Source: Anoplolepis gracilipes
Taxonomy: Eukaryota > Arthropoda > Insecta > Hymenoptera > Formicidae
Reading direction: 5' to 3'
DNA: 64,000 nt
Assembly (NCBI RefSeq): GCF_047496725.1
Contig: NC_132985.1
Coordinates: 719,001 to 783,000 of the forward strand
The position numbers and the translations under genes were made by a program. The notes beneath the pieces are model-generated. The model was not told where the DNA came from and did no database searches. It worked only from the letters and a program-made list of their open reading frames with translations. How positions within the stretch are numbered: position 1 is the first letter of the stretch; each line of letters opens with the position of its first letter. Below, piece by piece: positions 11,645 to 22,600 of the stretch.

Positions 11645-14296
11645 ATTTAATTATAAATTTTATTTTTTATTTTAGAAAAAAATGTTCAAAAATATTATGG
11701 AAAAATTTTAATTTCAATGATAAATTTCCTGGCAAATTAGTCTACATTTTGTGGTCTATCTTTTTTTAGACAAAAATTTCTGGAGAATATTCTCGCGTTT
11801 GGAAAAATATAAAAATATCATAATTCACATTCTAACCCTTGCTTTTTGCCTAATTTCCAGCTGTGTATCCCAGCTTTATGAAGCCTCTCTCTAATTGTAT
11901 CGACGCTGCATTTTAGACCTAGCGCAGGCGCTACGTATTTAGCGGCAGTGAGAGGATGCTGAGTTGCCATCGCGACAATGGCATCGTCTTGTTCCTTGGT
12001 AGTGATTCGACGTCGACCCTTTCGTTCCTTCGTTTGCACATTGCCTTCCTTATGCCAACGTTCTAACCATCTTTTAACAGTACGTTCCTGATTAATTCAA
12101 AATCACGTCCATGTAAATCTCCTGTATTAATTTTTCTCGAGTTCGTAATACAACTTTCATATCTATTCGTATGAGATATCAGAGATAGATATCAGATCTA
12201 ATTCGATCGATATAATTTAATGTAGAATGAACACAAAAAAATAATACTTTACATACCGATCTATCGATCGCTAGAGCAATGGACAGAGTCGATAGTCCAG
12301 CTTCGGACATTCCAATCATGCGATTTCTGATCTCCACACTAGTCTCCAATGTCCCTTTTGCTTTGCCGCCTTTCTTCTTTTTTTTATGTCCCGCTTGCGA
12401 TTTTCTATTATCTTCCCTCGACGATTCCTTGTTCTGCTGAGGCTCGCAAGACGATTGACTATTTTCGTTGGAACTACAAGAACTGTCCGACCCTATGTTT
12501 ACGTTCGTCTGCTCTGGACTAGATATGCCAGAGTGCAAGCGTTGTTGAATCTGATGCTCCACCGGCAGTTGCTGCTGATCGAGATTATGATGATGAGTAT
12601 TTTGAATATTCTGCTGATGCGATTGATCCTGCAATCGCGGTTGCTCTTGCACATGCTGGACTTGTTGCGCATGATGTTGTTCCTGCTGCGTATGCAACTC
12701 TTGCAGTTGTTGCTGCTGTGGCAGAGAGTGCTCGTGGGATATCGGTTGTCCCTACGGACAATATACGTAAATTATTTTTGATATAATACGTTTTTGCTAT
12801 ATAATAATATATGTATATTACATTTATGTTTTCTTAAAACAAGCTAAAAAAGAAACAAACCTGTGGATAATGGTGACTGCCTTGTACTAAATCTAATGGC
12901 CAATTTTGTACCATATTTAATCCTGGATGTTGATAGATGGACTGAGATTGTTGTGCCAGGCCCAACGCGTTGCCAAACTCTGTCTGGTTTGTTGATAGAG
13001 GTTGTGCAGAAGGTTGCATTTCGGTAGCTTGAGGTGCAGGAGGTGGTGGAGGAAGATTCTGCTGAGGAAATACGAATTCTTGCTCTTGTTGTTGTTGTTG
13101 TTGTTGTTGTTGTTGCTGCTGCTGCTGTTCAGTACTTTGGTTTTGTTTCAAAGTCTCGGATAGTTCACTGTCTTCAACGTACACTTCTAGAAATTTAATC
13201 TTTTTTGAATTCTTCTTCTTAGTGATTCCATTCTTCTCGGACTTGTTCAACTCCTTGGAAGTTTTCTTCTTGCCTAATTGGGTACCAGTTGGTCGCCATA
13301 CCGCCTGCTGGATCGCTGCGCCGTCCGCATCACTGGTGATGAAAATAAATGTATAATTAGATGAGAAAAAGAGAGACATTAATATAAAACCTATAAAATA
13401 TTTTTAGACATATAAGCAAAATTCGCCTTTTTAATTTTATGGAAATATTCTGATTATTTAATAAATTTGATTTAGATGAGTAATATTACACAAGTACTGT
13501 TATATACAAATACTATAATCTATACAATATATAATAATTAAGACCAAAGAACCAAAACGAAAGTCATATAAACTACCTCTACTTTGTCTTGTGTACTTCT
13601 ACATCATATTATTCTATTTTTTGATTACAAAATATAAGAGAACCTTACAAATCAGTCAAAAGCTTGTACTTAAAAATACAAACCCTAATGGAATTCTTTG
13701 CATATATTTGCGCGAAGGACTCCAATTGTGAATTCCAGCTTTATGCAGCCTTTCTCTCACAGTATCCACGGAACAAGTGAGACCTAGTGCAGGAAGAACG
13801 GCTTTTGCTGCTGTTATGGGTGTTTGAGTAGCTAAACGTACAATTGCTTCATCTTGCTCTACAGTAGTGGCTCTTTTGCGACCGCAACGTTCCCTTGTCT
13901 CTACTGTGCCTTCCTTGTCAAATCTATTCAACCATCTCTTTACCGTACGTTGCTGCAACACAATCATGTATTATAATAAGGTGAGTGCTATGATCTTACT
14001 GGATTGCATAACACAAAGTCAACAGAGTACACACAAGCTAAAATATTCTTACAGTTTAATTTTTAGAAATCAAAATCAATCTATTTAATACACAGAACAA
14101 TTATCCATTATCTAATTAATTAATAAGATTATTAATAAGAATTGCTAAACTGGACATTGTACGTAAAGCAAGATTTACATACCGAGCAATTGATCGCGGC
14201 GGCAATCTCTCGCAGCCCCAGACCAGCTTCGTACATTCCGACCATCCGATTCCTCAATTCGGGGGTTGTCTCGTGCACGCCTCTCGTCTTGCCCAT
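10933..14296 (-). CDS. Domesticated Tc1-type transposase DNA-binding protein with two tandem HTH units (716 aa, 7 coding exons)
   Basis: Coding exons on the minus strand are 14296-14183, 13952-13684, 13332-12861, 12751-12257, 12087-11837, 11576-11323 and 11228-10933. They total 2,151 nt, all phases agree, and the product is 716 residues. Unit 1 (residues ~9-115) and unit 2 (~421-527) are each a paired-like double helix-turn-helix of the Tc1/mariner transposase N-terminus: RNRMxGMxEAGL, then RTVKRWLxR, then SVDTxRERLHKAGIHxW. They match at about 74 of 107 positions by hand count. After each unit comes a remnant resembling the transposase VWR motif (AVWRPTGTQ in unit 1, HLWQPSGNRP in unit 2), but no catalytic DDE core. 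Linkers are Lys-rich (likely nuclear) and Q/H-rich, and the C-terminus has a 10-proline run. The long ORF, intact splicing and loss of catalysis suggest a host DNA-binding factor, probably nuclear. I do not know a named orthologue. Confidence 0.85.
11582..11642. repeat. (TA)n microsatellite in intron 5 of the transposase-derived gene
   Basis: About 60 bp of alternating TA end only a few bases from the 3' splice site (AG at 11578-11577, minus strand) of the exon that starts at 11576. It occupies the place where a pyrimidine tract would normally be. The MIYIYIY reading frame across it is intronic. Confidence 0.9.
13085..13130 (-). repeat. Poly-glutamine (CAA/CAG) tract
   Basis: A run of CAA and CAG codons in exon 3 of the transposase-derived gene encodes an uninterrupted Gln stretch of roughly 15 residues, followed by QEQEF. 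It is read in frame with the flanking exon sequence, so it is a coding trinucleotide repeat likely to vary in length. Confidence 0.85.
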
Positions 14297-15060
14297 TTTA
14301 GTTGATTTTAGGAGGGCTTGGAGATTTAAATCGCACGCGACCTGTGACGTACGTGAAAGAACGCAAACCACGTGACGAGGGGGCGATCAAACGTCGCTTT
14401 CGTCGAGTTCGAATTTTCTTCAAAGGACTCGTGTCCGATCTCGCGATCACTCGCGAGTACCCTGGACGAGCTCGATCCGGGAATAGTCTTGGATTACACG
14501 AAAGACGACGGTAGCAGTCAGGGATCAATTAAACGGCGAACGCCGTCGTTTTCTGATCGACATTGTCGTCCAGCGGTCCAGCGTCGTCCGATTCCCGGTC
14601 ACCTGACAAATTCACCTAACGATCGCGGGTTCACGAGGCGCTTACCGTAGCCGCAGCCACAGCCACAGCCACAGCCACAGCCACGTCGCCGGTTCTCTTC
14701 CTCGAGACGCACGCGTCTCTTACCCCGCGCGACAAGAACACTCGCCGCGGTCAATACAACTGCCACCGCCGTCCGCGCTGTCTATGAGTACAGTCAGTCG
14801 AAATTCTTTTGTCCCCGCTCGAAGCGTCTCGTGGCCGCGACCGAGATGTCAACGGCGTCGCGACGCCGAGACGTACGCGAGGAAAGCGACGTCCACGTCA
14901 CGTCGAGTGCAATCGCCCGAGGATCTACGTCTTCCGATTATTTCACGAGCTGGAAATTTCGCCAATACGATGCGGCGCGTTGTCAATTAGATTCCCGCGG
15001 ACTGTACCGAGGATAGCGTGGTACAGTCCCACAGAGATCGATCGGCAAAAGGCACATTAT
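14297..15060. promoter_or_regulatory. CpG-rich 5' region of the transposase-derived gene
   Basis: Immediately upstream of the inferred ATG (14296, minus strand) the base composition turns GC- and CpG-rich for about 750 bp, unlike the AT-rich surroundings. It contains a CACGTG box near 14370 and a (CCACAG)n hexanucleotide repeat at 14650-14682. Overlapping ORFs here occur in several frames on both strands and show no family motif. They are best read as 5' UTR or promoter; no start site can be fixed by eye. Confidence 0.5.
14650..14682. repeat. (CCACAG)n hexanucleotide repeat
   Basis: About five tandem copies of a six-base unit lie in the CpG-rich block upstream of the transposase-derived gene. 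Confidence 0.85.
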
Positions 15061-16203
15061 CATTTTACACGAGATTCTTGACGAAATGATTGCTTAATGC
15101 ATGACGGGCACGCTTTTAATTAATAATCTTTCTAATCTTGCGTAAATCGCCGACAAGATCGACATCGCTAGCCAGTACTTGATCTGACAACATGATAGAC
15201 AATATTTATTCTGTAGACTATACCAAGCGGGAAAAGTACAGTCGGTGGAAGGGTTATGTCGCAAGTCACGAGAGTTTCTTCATCAAAATACCGTGTCAAT
15301 TGACTCGCTACTTACTCTGACGTGAATATGATATACTTGTACGTCACAATGTTTCCCCAAATGTTCTTATTAGTTATACCGATTAAAGGCGATTAATCAT
15401 CGACTGCCGTAATCATTACCGCGTAATGCCAAGGCGTCTCGTCTCGTCTCGTAAATAATTGCATCGCTGCGTTTGATGGTTGATGGTCAATAATTTCGCG
15501 GGCGACTGTACTAGAGAAGTGAGGTTATTCGGGGTCCGCGCTCGGGCTCGGGCGCGCTCGCCCACCTTCGCCGGAATTGTATTGACCCACAAAACGCGTC
15601 CCTCGCGCGACCCACGTGTCAGCTGCGTTTTTACGAGACGTGCATCAGCAATGCATTTGTCACGTGAAAATATCGTAGATCTGTCGGTTCTTGGCTCTTT
15701 CACGCATTTTTCACATTTTTTTGTATTTAGAATAAAATAAACATTATATACAATACATATATGCGTTACATTATATTATATATATATATTATTTATCTTG
15801 TAAGTCTCTCTCCTCTCTCTCTCTCTCTTGTATATTCGTCTTTTTTCCACATACAATGTGCGCCTAAAGATATGCAACACGTCTTACTCTTGAAAAGATA
15901 TTGTGAAGAAAAATTTCTTATTGATTAGAATATACAATAAAATACTGGCTATTTTTTTCTACAATTCTATGTTTATGTAATTCTTAAAAAAAAAACTTTT
16001 ATAATAAATCTACATTTTGATATTAAATTTTCATACTGCTTTTATTAATCATAAACTGTACACATATCTAATTTTATTTTGATGAAAATGTAGTTAATAC
16101 ATGGCAAATAGTAGAAGAGTGATAAGTTTTCAATGTGATAATAAAAATAATTTATACCGATTATTCAATACAGAATAAATGTAAACTTACATATGATTCT
16201 TTG

Positions 16204-16209
<6 letters not shown>

Positions 16210-16254
<45 letters not shown>
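16210..16254. repeat. (TA)n microsatellite
   Basis: Uninterrupted alternating TA for about 45 bp in intergenic DNA. Confidence 0.9.
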
Positions 16255-16255
<1 letters not shown>

Positions 16256-16408
16256 TTGCTCATCTTTAGAAAATATATAAATTATCTTTTATGATTATAA
16301 AAATGATATTTTCAAATTGTTTATTATTTCTGTATTAATTAAATAAAATAACATTGTTATAAATTGATATAAAATAATAATGTTATAAATTAAATATGAA
16401 AATTCTTA

Positions 16409-16573
16409 GAGGTCTGTTCTTAATATAACTTTTAACAATGTCATGTATCATGTATATTATGTACCTGCGCATTAGCTATTATACATAACAAGAGAGACGA
16501 TAGTGTCTTATACAAAAAAAAAAAAAAAAAACCTGTACATAACGACATCGTTAAAAGTTACAGAATAGGCCTC
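16409..16573. mobile_element. Small imperfect palindromic element (candidate MITE)
   Basis: The left end (GAGGTCTGTTCTT, then AACTTTTAACAATGTC) matches the reverse complement of the right end (GAGGCCTATTCTG, then AACTTTTAACGATGTC) with a few mismatches. About 40 bp of arm flank an interior that includes a poly-A run. It has no coding capacity. A non-autonomous inverted-repeat element is the simplest reading. Confidence 0.5.
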
Positions 16574-17643
16574 TTTTTTTCTCAATTATTTGCCAAAATT
16601 TTGCTTGCTTTTGCTAAAAACATCCTTGTTTAATTTACATGTATATGTAACATATTCCTAAATTAAAAGTAAGGTTTCAAATCTTACATAACGAATATAA
16701 AATTTCTTACGAGATGATTTAATACATCTGCGAGAGATGAAGACTGAGGAGTAAAGAGGGAGAGAAGAGTCATATTTGTGTCGACATCGTATAGAAGAGA
16801 GATTATGTAGGGTCGGATCGCAAACTGGTAACATCCGCCAATCAAATCTGTCTATCTATGTGTATGACCTGGCCTAGAATCGAAAGCTTCTATGCTGAAG
16901 AGACAGTAATTTATCATTGCGCGATGAAAAGAGTGCGCTATATCGCGTTCGATATTATTGCCATACAGGACGTTTCGGACGAATTGTTAATTAATGTAAT
17001 TTAACAATGCATGTTGTTGAAGAAAAAATTGCAGTTTTTTTTTTTCAATTCAAGAAATTGAATTCAAAATGCAGTTTAATTCAACGAAAGATGAGACCGG
17101 CTGTAAATCCGACTAACGATCATCAAAATCTCCATCAATTGCTCCATCGTAAAATTTCCTCCATTTCCTATATCTGTCACGCAAAAAATACATACGTGAC
17201 GTTGTATAAAATTATCATGTAACATTTATTGATTAAATTTTTTTACTTAGACTAATATCAAACAGATCGAGTATCGATTATGTATAGCACGAGGGCGGCG
17301 GACGAGAATCAGAGAAGGAGAGTAGCTCGCGACCTGCTCTCGAATCACAGCTTCCAGAGGGGCGCGCAGGTTTCATCTCCGTCTCTCCCTCGGCCTCTGG
17401 GATCCTATACTTTATCCCGATCCCCGACCGACCATCCACGCCTATCTCTCTCTCTTTTTCTCTCTCGTCTTCGATATTCAGTCGCACCCTTGCCTCGCGC
17501 ACAGCGCGTACTTCGCACTCTCGTCAGTCGACACGCGCCGGAAACGTCGTCGGCAAAGGGAGTACGCACGCACGCACCATCAGCAACAGTAACAGTAACC
17601 AGTAAGGAGAGGTTCGTCAAGTTATTTTCGAGGAATATCAAGG

Positions 17644-19813
17644 ATGAAGCTCTTCGTGGTCGTTATGGGTTTTCTCTTTCAGGCGTGGATCGTCTCATGT
17701 GGGGTACGTGCAAAACAACATAGTGCTGGTGATTTAATTAAGACATAAGATCTAGCTCGTGTGAATGAGGATTATACTTTTACAGAGATAATCTAGTACA
17801 GAAAATAAGATATAAAGAGAAAATTCGATAAAATTATTGATGTATTAGAAAATTTATTATCTATTTAGGTTTCATAAAATCCTCCAAAATCGAAGAGCGA
17901 ATCGAAACTTTATCTCTAATAAATAAAAACTCGATAGTGATAGACCGGAATAAAAAAGATGTTTTTTTTTTATTGACTATCGATTCTGAATGGCGCCCGG
18001 GGATGAATCGCGCGTTCAATAACGTGATATTTTTTTTTTACACTATTTCCTATATTGAAGTACTCTCGTTTTTCTCACATTAAAGGAGAATTCAAATTGT
18101 TCGTACAGCATGAAAATGTTTGAAAAAGAGATAACATTATTGTTTTTTTTTCTGCCTTATCCTTGTGTGAAAATTTCACAGAAAATAATCCTAGTGTAAA
18201 CGGGTGAAAAAAAGAATAATGTTGAAATAATTATAAAAATAATTAAATACTTAAGGGGGTCATCTGGTTTGGAAGTAATAGAAAACAACGATTAAGATAA
18301 TAAAATTCATGTAATAAATGAAAAAAAGGATGTAATTACAACGATAGTTTTTCCAATAAGTTAGTATAAATATAGAAATATATTGTCAGCGTCTTATATA
18401 TATATATATATATAGAAAACAGTGTAGTTTATTTAAAAAAAGCTCTTATCGCGCGATTACAACTTATCAAATTTAATAATATGAATTTTATCTATTTTAT
18501 AGACGAGACCCAGCTTTGTTTCCGATCAGATGATCGCGACTGCGGCTAGTGTTGTAAATGCCTGCCAAACGCAAACGGGAGTCGCTACAGGTATTTTATT
18601 CAACGAGAGAGAGTTTGTTCACCTCCATCTTGAAACTATCGATCGAATCTTTTATTTAATCACGCGGCGGCGCATAAAATTGCACATATGTTTTCTGTCT
18701 GAAATTAAATAGAAAAATTTCCAAAAAATTAACAGATGCTTAAGTCGATTTATCTTATCCATAGTATCCATAGTAGTCTTAAAAAATTCATGACGAAATA
18801 TGTGTATAAAAATATACCAACAAGTGCATATTGAATCCTTCTTTCAGCCGACATAGAAGCGGTAAGAAACAATCAATGGCCGGAAACACGTCAATTGAAG
18901 GTGAATATATGCATAAATTGCCAATTACATTTGACTGCAAACAAATCCCGGTATTCTAACATATAGCCGATAAAAAAATATATAAAAATATCTAAGATTT
19001 ATAAGGGATTAAATCTGGTCTTTCTGATTTCCGTGCGTAGTGCTACATGTATTGTCTCTGGGAGCAATTCGGTCTGGTCGACGACAAGAGAGAATTAAGT
19101 CTGAACGGTATGCTGACATTCTTCCAAAGAATGCCCGCTTTCAGAATTGAAGTCGAGAAAGCCATCGGCGAGTGCAAGGGGCTCGGTAACTATTTGGGTA
19201 TCTACTAGTTTTCTTTTTCGTTTGTTTCCTCGATCGATTGCGTGTGCTCGAAACTTATGTGGAATCGTATTAAATCTTTTTCTTGTCTTTTTTTCAAAAT
19301 AAATTTTAGTTTATTAGAAATTTATTTTAAAACTGAGAGCATTTTCAAAACTAACGAGGACGAATTTGACAGCTCAAGAGATAGAACAATTTTTTTTATG
19401 GTACATTTTGATCATAATTAGATTAAAAATGATCTCGAAAAATTCTCGAAATATTTTATCTAATCGTCTGATGTTAGTATTTCGCAAGTTCAGTTTTGAA
19501 GACCTCCAATGTATTCACAATTTTTTTTAATTTTTATCAACTTTTTTTTTAAATATATTAAAAAATTTTATTTGTTTAATTTCGATTACACACGATCCTT
19601 CGTATCACGTCTTGTAAAACGATTAATTGCCAATTATTTTTCTGTTCGCAGCGAATGGTGATAATTGCGAATACGCGTACACGTTTAACAAGTGTTATGC
19701 GACAAGGTCTCCGAGAGTAAGTGATTTTAAATTATATCAAATTGATCATGTATTATTAGTATTTGTTAATATCGCATGTGTAATCTGTGTTTTAGACTTA
19801 CTATCTGTTTTAA
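17644..19813 (+). CDS. Odorant-binding protein 1 of the tandem pair (PBP/GOBP family, 142 aa, 6 coding exons)
   Basis: Coding exons are 17644-17703, 18503-18590, 18848-18900, 19041-19185, 19652-19716 and 19796-19813, with phases 0,1,0,1,0, giving 142 residues. Exon 1 encodes a signal peptide (MKLFVVVMGFLFQAW..SCG). The mature part has the classic six cysteines spaced C-X26-C-X3-C-X39-C-X8-C-X8-C, including CYMYC and the CEYAYTFNKC end typical of hymenopteran OBPs. The product should be a secreted carrier of hydrophobic odorants or pheromones in sensillum lymph, though OBPs also work in other tissues. The short last exon encodes TYYLF. The start was chosen because it alone gives a signal peptide followed by a donor (GGG|gtacgt). 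I cannot assign a subfamily number. AATAAA lies at 19958-19963. Confidence 0.93.
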
Positions 19814-19957
19814 TGGATCGTGGGAGGACGGCAAACAAGAAGACCAAAAACAAAATGCTCAAGATACGATTTCGCCGAAGATTTTTACGTTTAAATCACT
19901 TTTCATGTAACTGCTGTAAACGCCGTATTGAGTAAACCATACATGATGTGTCGATGA

Positions 19958-19963
19958 AATAAA
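19958..19963 (+). terminator. Candidate poly(A) signal of OBP gene 1
   Basis: AATAAA 145 bp past the stop codon of the first OBP gene, the first such motif downstream. Confidence 0.6.
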
Positions 19964-20126
19964 GGATTCAACGATCTGATCGATGTATTGTCCTGTTTTT
20001 ATATTCTTTTGTTACTTATCGTAAATCGCGTGAATTGACTTTTCAAATAAATAAGTAATAAAAAAAAAATTCAAATTTTTCAAAAAATTATATTAAAAAA
20101 ATATTTAAAAAAGAGAGTCCAACTTG

Positions 20127-20128
<2 letters not shown>

Positions 20129-20176
<48 letters not shown>
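20129..20176. repeat. (AT)n microsatellite
   Basis: About 48 bp of pure alternating AT between the two OBP genes. Confidence 0.9.
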
Positions 20177-20179
<3 letters not shown>

Positions 20180-21337
20180 TTATATAAAGTGTGCATTGAA
20201 ATGTATGACAGATGTGATTGATATAAATTGATGGCGCTCTCATTTGATAAAATAGAGTTTGATATTGCGATAGTAGAATATTCTAATTGTCGGTTGAGGT
20301 CATTCTTGACGATCGCACGCAATGAAAGAAGAGGTCTACAACTATAGCACACTTGAAATTTATTCGCAAACGAGTCTCTTGTAACGATCGGTGTAGAAAT
20401 AGCGCTGCTTTTCAGTAGAAAAACTCCGACACTGAGCGGGCAGAATATGGGAATTTTTCGATGATATTAGCAGCGAGAAAAAAAGAAAAAGAGGAATAAT
20501 CATTATTAAATTATTACAAAATCTGATTAGAAAAAAAAAAACAAAATTTTTTTTATAAATCATTAATGGTTTTCGACTGGTTAGTCGCAAAAATCTTGTG
20601 CGACAATAAATTGTGTAAGACCGATATATTGCGTACGATCTCACATAACGCGAAGTTACACAACGCACGAGATTGCTCTCTGTGTGACTGTAATTAGAAG
20701 GCAAATGTTTGATTTGAAACAATAATGCACAATATTGCAGTATACGCTAATCTAGACGTCAAGCGTACGTAATTTTAAGAAATACAGAAATTACTGACTC
20801 TCCTCGGAACAACATGAACAGATTATTATTAATTACTTAGGATGCATTAGATATACTTTGACGATTCCTAAGTTATAATTACACGTATGTTTACCGTCAC
20901 GCATCTCGCTTACGGCTAGCACGTATTTTTTGCAAATAAGTATAGCGTGAATTCTTCCTGGAATTTTAAATCTCGAGCTTCTTCTTCTTTTAAATTTCGA
21001 CTCTTTTAAATTTTTTTTTTCACCAAGAATCTATCAAAAATAGTAGCAAAAAAATATACTAATTACTTTATACAGAAGCTTCTAGTTCTCTATAAAAAAA
21101 AGAGTAAATAAAAATGGAATCTTAAAATTGCATTTTAAAATATTTTTTCAGAGAAAAAAAATTCATAATTACCTAAATGTAAATAAAATTTTATTTTTAT
21201 AAAATTTATTCTCTCTGAATTTTCGACTACTTGTTAGTTAATTTCTTTGTTGTTCGCGCAATTCGCCAGTAATTGATTTTTAGGGAGATGTCTTTGCCAG
21301 CCAATTATTATCTCCCACCTAATATCCGGAGGATTCG

Positions 21338-21343
21338 TATAAA
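21338..21343 (+). promoter_or_regulatory. Candidate TATA box of OBP gene 2
   Basis: TATAAA stands 114 bp upstream of the ATG at 21452. That spacing would allow a start site near 21368 and a short 5' UTR, which suits an abundantly expressed OBP. It is inferred from position only. Confidence 0.45.
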
Positions 21344-21451
21344 TTCTCGATGATCCTGCATTGCTGCGCATTTAGTAATTTTAGGCGAGTGAGAGAACAT
21401 TTTTGGCTAAATACAATTCAATTGTGTGCGTGAAATAGAAAATAGAAAAAA

Positions 21452-22600
21452 ATGACGAAAGAAAATTTAATACTTATCTGTGCCTCTCTAATCGTAACAC
21501 AACTCGTCGTAGTTCATTGTAACGACGACGTGAGTACAAATTTAATTTTTAAATTTGTAAAATCTTCACGATCGTTGACAAAATATTTTTATATAGGATA
21601 TAGATTGGACTACTGTTCACGACGAGTTGAGAAAATTGGCTGGCAGTCTGCGTAAGAAGTGTACCGGTGAAATTGGCATCGCGGAAGGTGAGTTTTCAAA
21701 ATATCATATTTAATTAACAATTTTACTCGTTACTCGTTAACAAGACAAATGATGAAAAGATTACTTATCAAGAATAATTTGTTCCGTCTTTTTCCTATAT
21801 CTAATATATATTATTTTATCTATACCGAATTTACATTAGATTGATCTGATAATATTAACAATTTTAATTGTAGATTCATTAGAACAAGCAGAACTAGGTA
21901 ACTTTGACGACACAAAATTGCCATGTTACTTCAGATGCATCATGGACAAGGGGGGAGTGGTAAAACAAATTTCTTACAAGATATATATATATATATATAT
22001 ATATAATAATACAGATTGAATCGCTATAACTTCGATTTTTGTGATTTAGATGAAAAAGGACAAGATTAATTATAAACTCTTAAACAAAATGATGCCAGCG
22101 CCATATAGACACATTGGACAAGAGATGCTCGACCAATGTCGCAATATAGGCAAGTATCAACATTTATCAAGACAAAAACGTTGATATTAATGCAAATCTC
22201 ATTGCATATAAAAATTAGAAAAATTTACTGTATATCAGTATTATTCTACATAATATATACTATGTAAGATCTTTTTTGCATAAAATTCTTTGCTACAAAG
22301 AATAAGATATATTAACGTATATATCTACAAAACTGCATTAAATAATAATCATTAAATAAATAATTGCATTAAATAACAAAGCATTTTCAGTTTGCTTGAG
22401 TGATTAAAATTAATGTCTTATATGATCATCTTTGTGATTTTTAGATCCCGGCACAGACAGATGTGACATAGCTATCAACTTCAACAAATGCATGTACCAG
22501 GCGAATCCTGTGGTACGTAAAAAAATATAGTATATATTAATTTTTACTATTACATGCTATATCTTACTGCATTTCTTTTCAGGCGTACTTTGTCATCTAA
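21452..22600 (+). CDS. Odorant-binding protein 2 of the tandem pair (146 aa, 6 coding exons, one GC-AG intron)
   Basis: Coding exons are 21452-21529, 21597-21687, 21874-21959, 22050-22149, 22445-22512 and 22583-22600, giving 146 residues with phases 0,1,0,1,0, the same order as its neighbour. Exon 1 supplies the signal peptide (MTKENLILICASLIV..VVVHC). Six cysteines are spaced C-X25-C-X3-C-X36-C-X9-C-X8-C, with CYFRC and CDIAINFNKC. The expected role is secreted binding of small hydrophobic ligands. The fourth intron uses a GC donor (ATAG|GCAAGT at 22150); no GT donor keeps the frame there. Its third intron lies after the CxxxC pair, whereas in the upstream OBP it lies just before it. The pair shares architecture but little sequence, so the duplication, if tandem, is old. 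Confidence 0.93.

Larger units (their letters stand above)
15061..17643. other. Intergenic region between the divergent transposase-derived gene and OBP gene 1
   Basis: No supported gene. The block at about 15530-15670 is CpG-rich with CACGTG boxes near 15606 and 15660. AT-rich DNA then continues to about 16.7 kb, with a long TA run at 16210-16254 and a palindromic element at 16409-16573. The last 350 bp before the OBP start (17280-17640) is GC-richer. It contains an arthropod-type initiator TCAGT near 17523 and is probably the OBP promoter and 5' UTR. Confidence 0.55.
19814..21451. other. Spacer between the two OBP genes
   Basis: It holds the 3' UTR of OBP gene 1, a TA microsatellite at 20129-20176 and the promoter of OBP gene 2. 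Minus-strand ORFs here (20080-20352, 20360-20722) are low-complexity or lack any motif and are not accepted. Confidence 0.6.

Noticed and set aside
14302..14650. Overlapping ORFs on both strands in the CpG-rich block upstream of the transposase-derived gene
   Set aside because: Open frames in several registers come from high GC and few stop codons. No family motif or splice partner was found.
18251..18290. TTAAGGGGGTCATCTGG, resembling a transposon end at a TTAA target
   Set aside because: No matching opposite end was found within the intron, so an element cannot be bounded.
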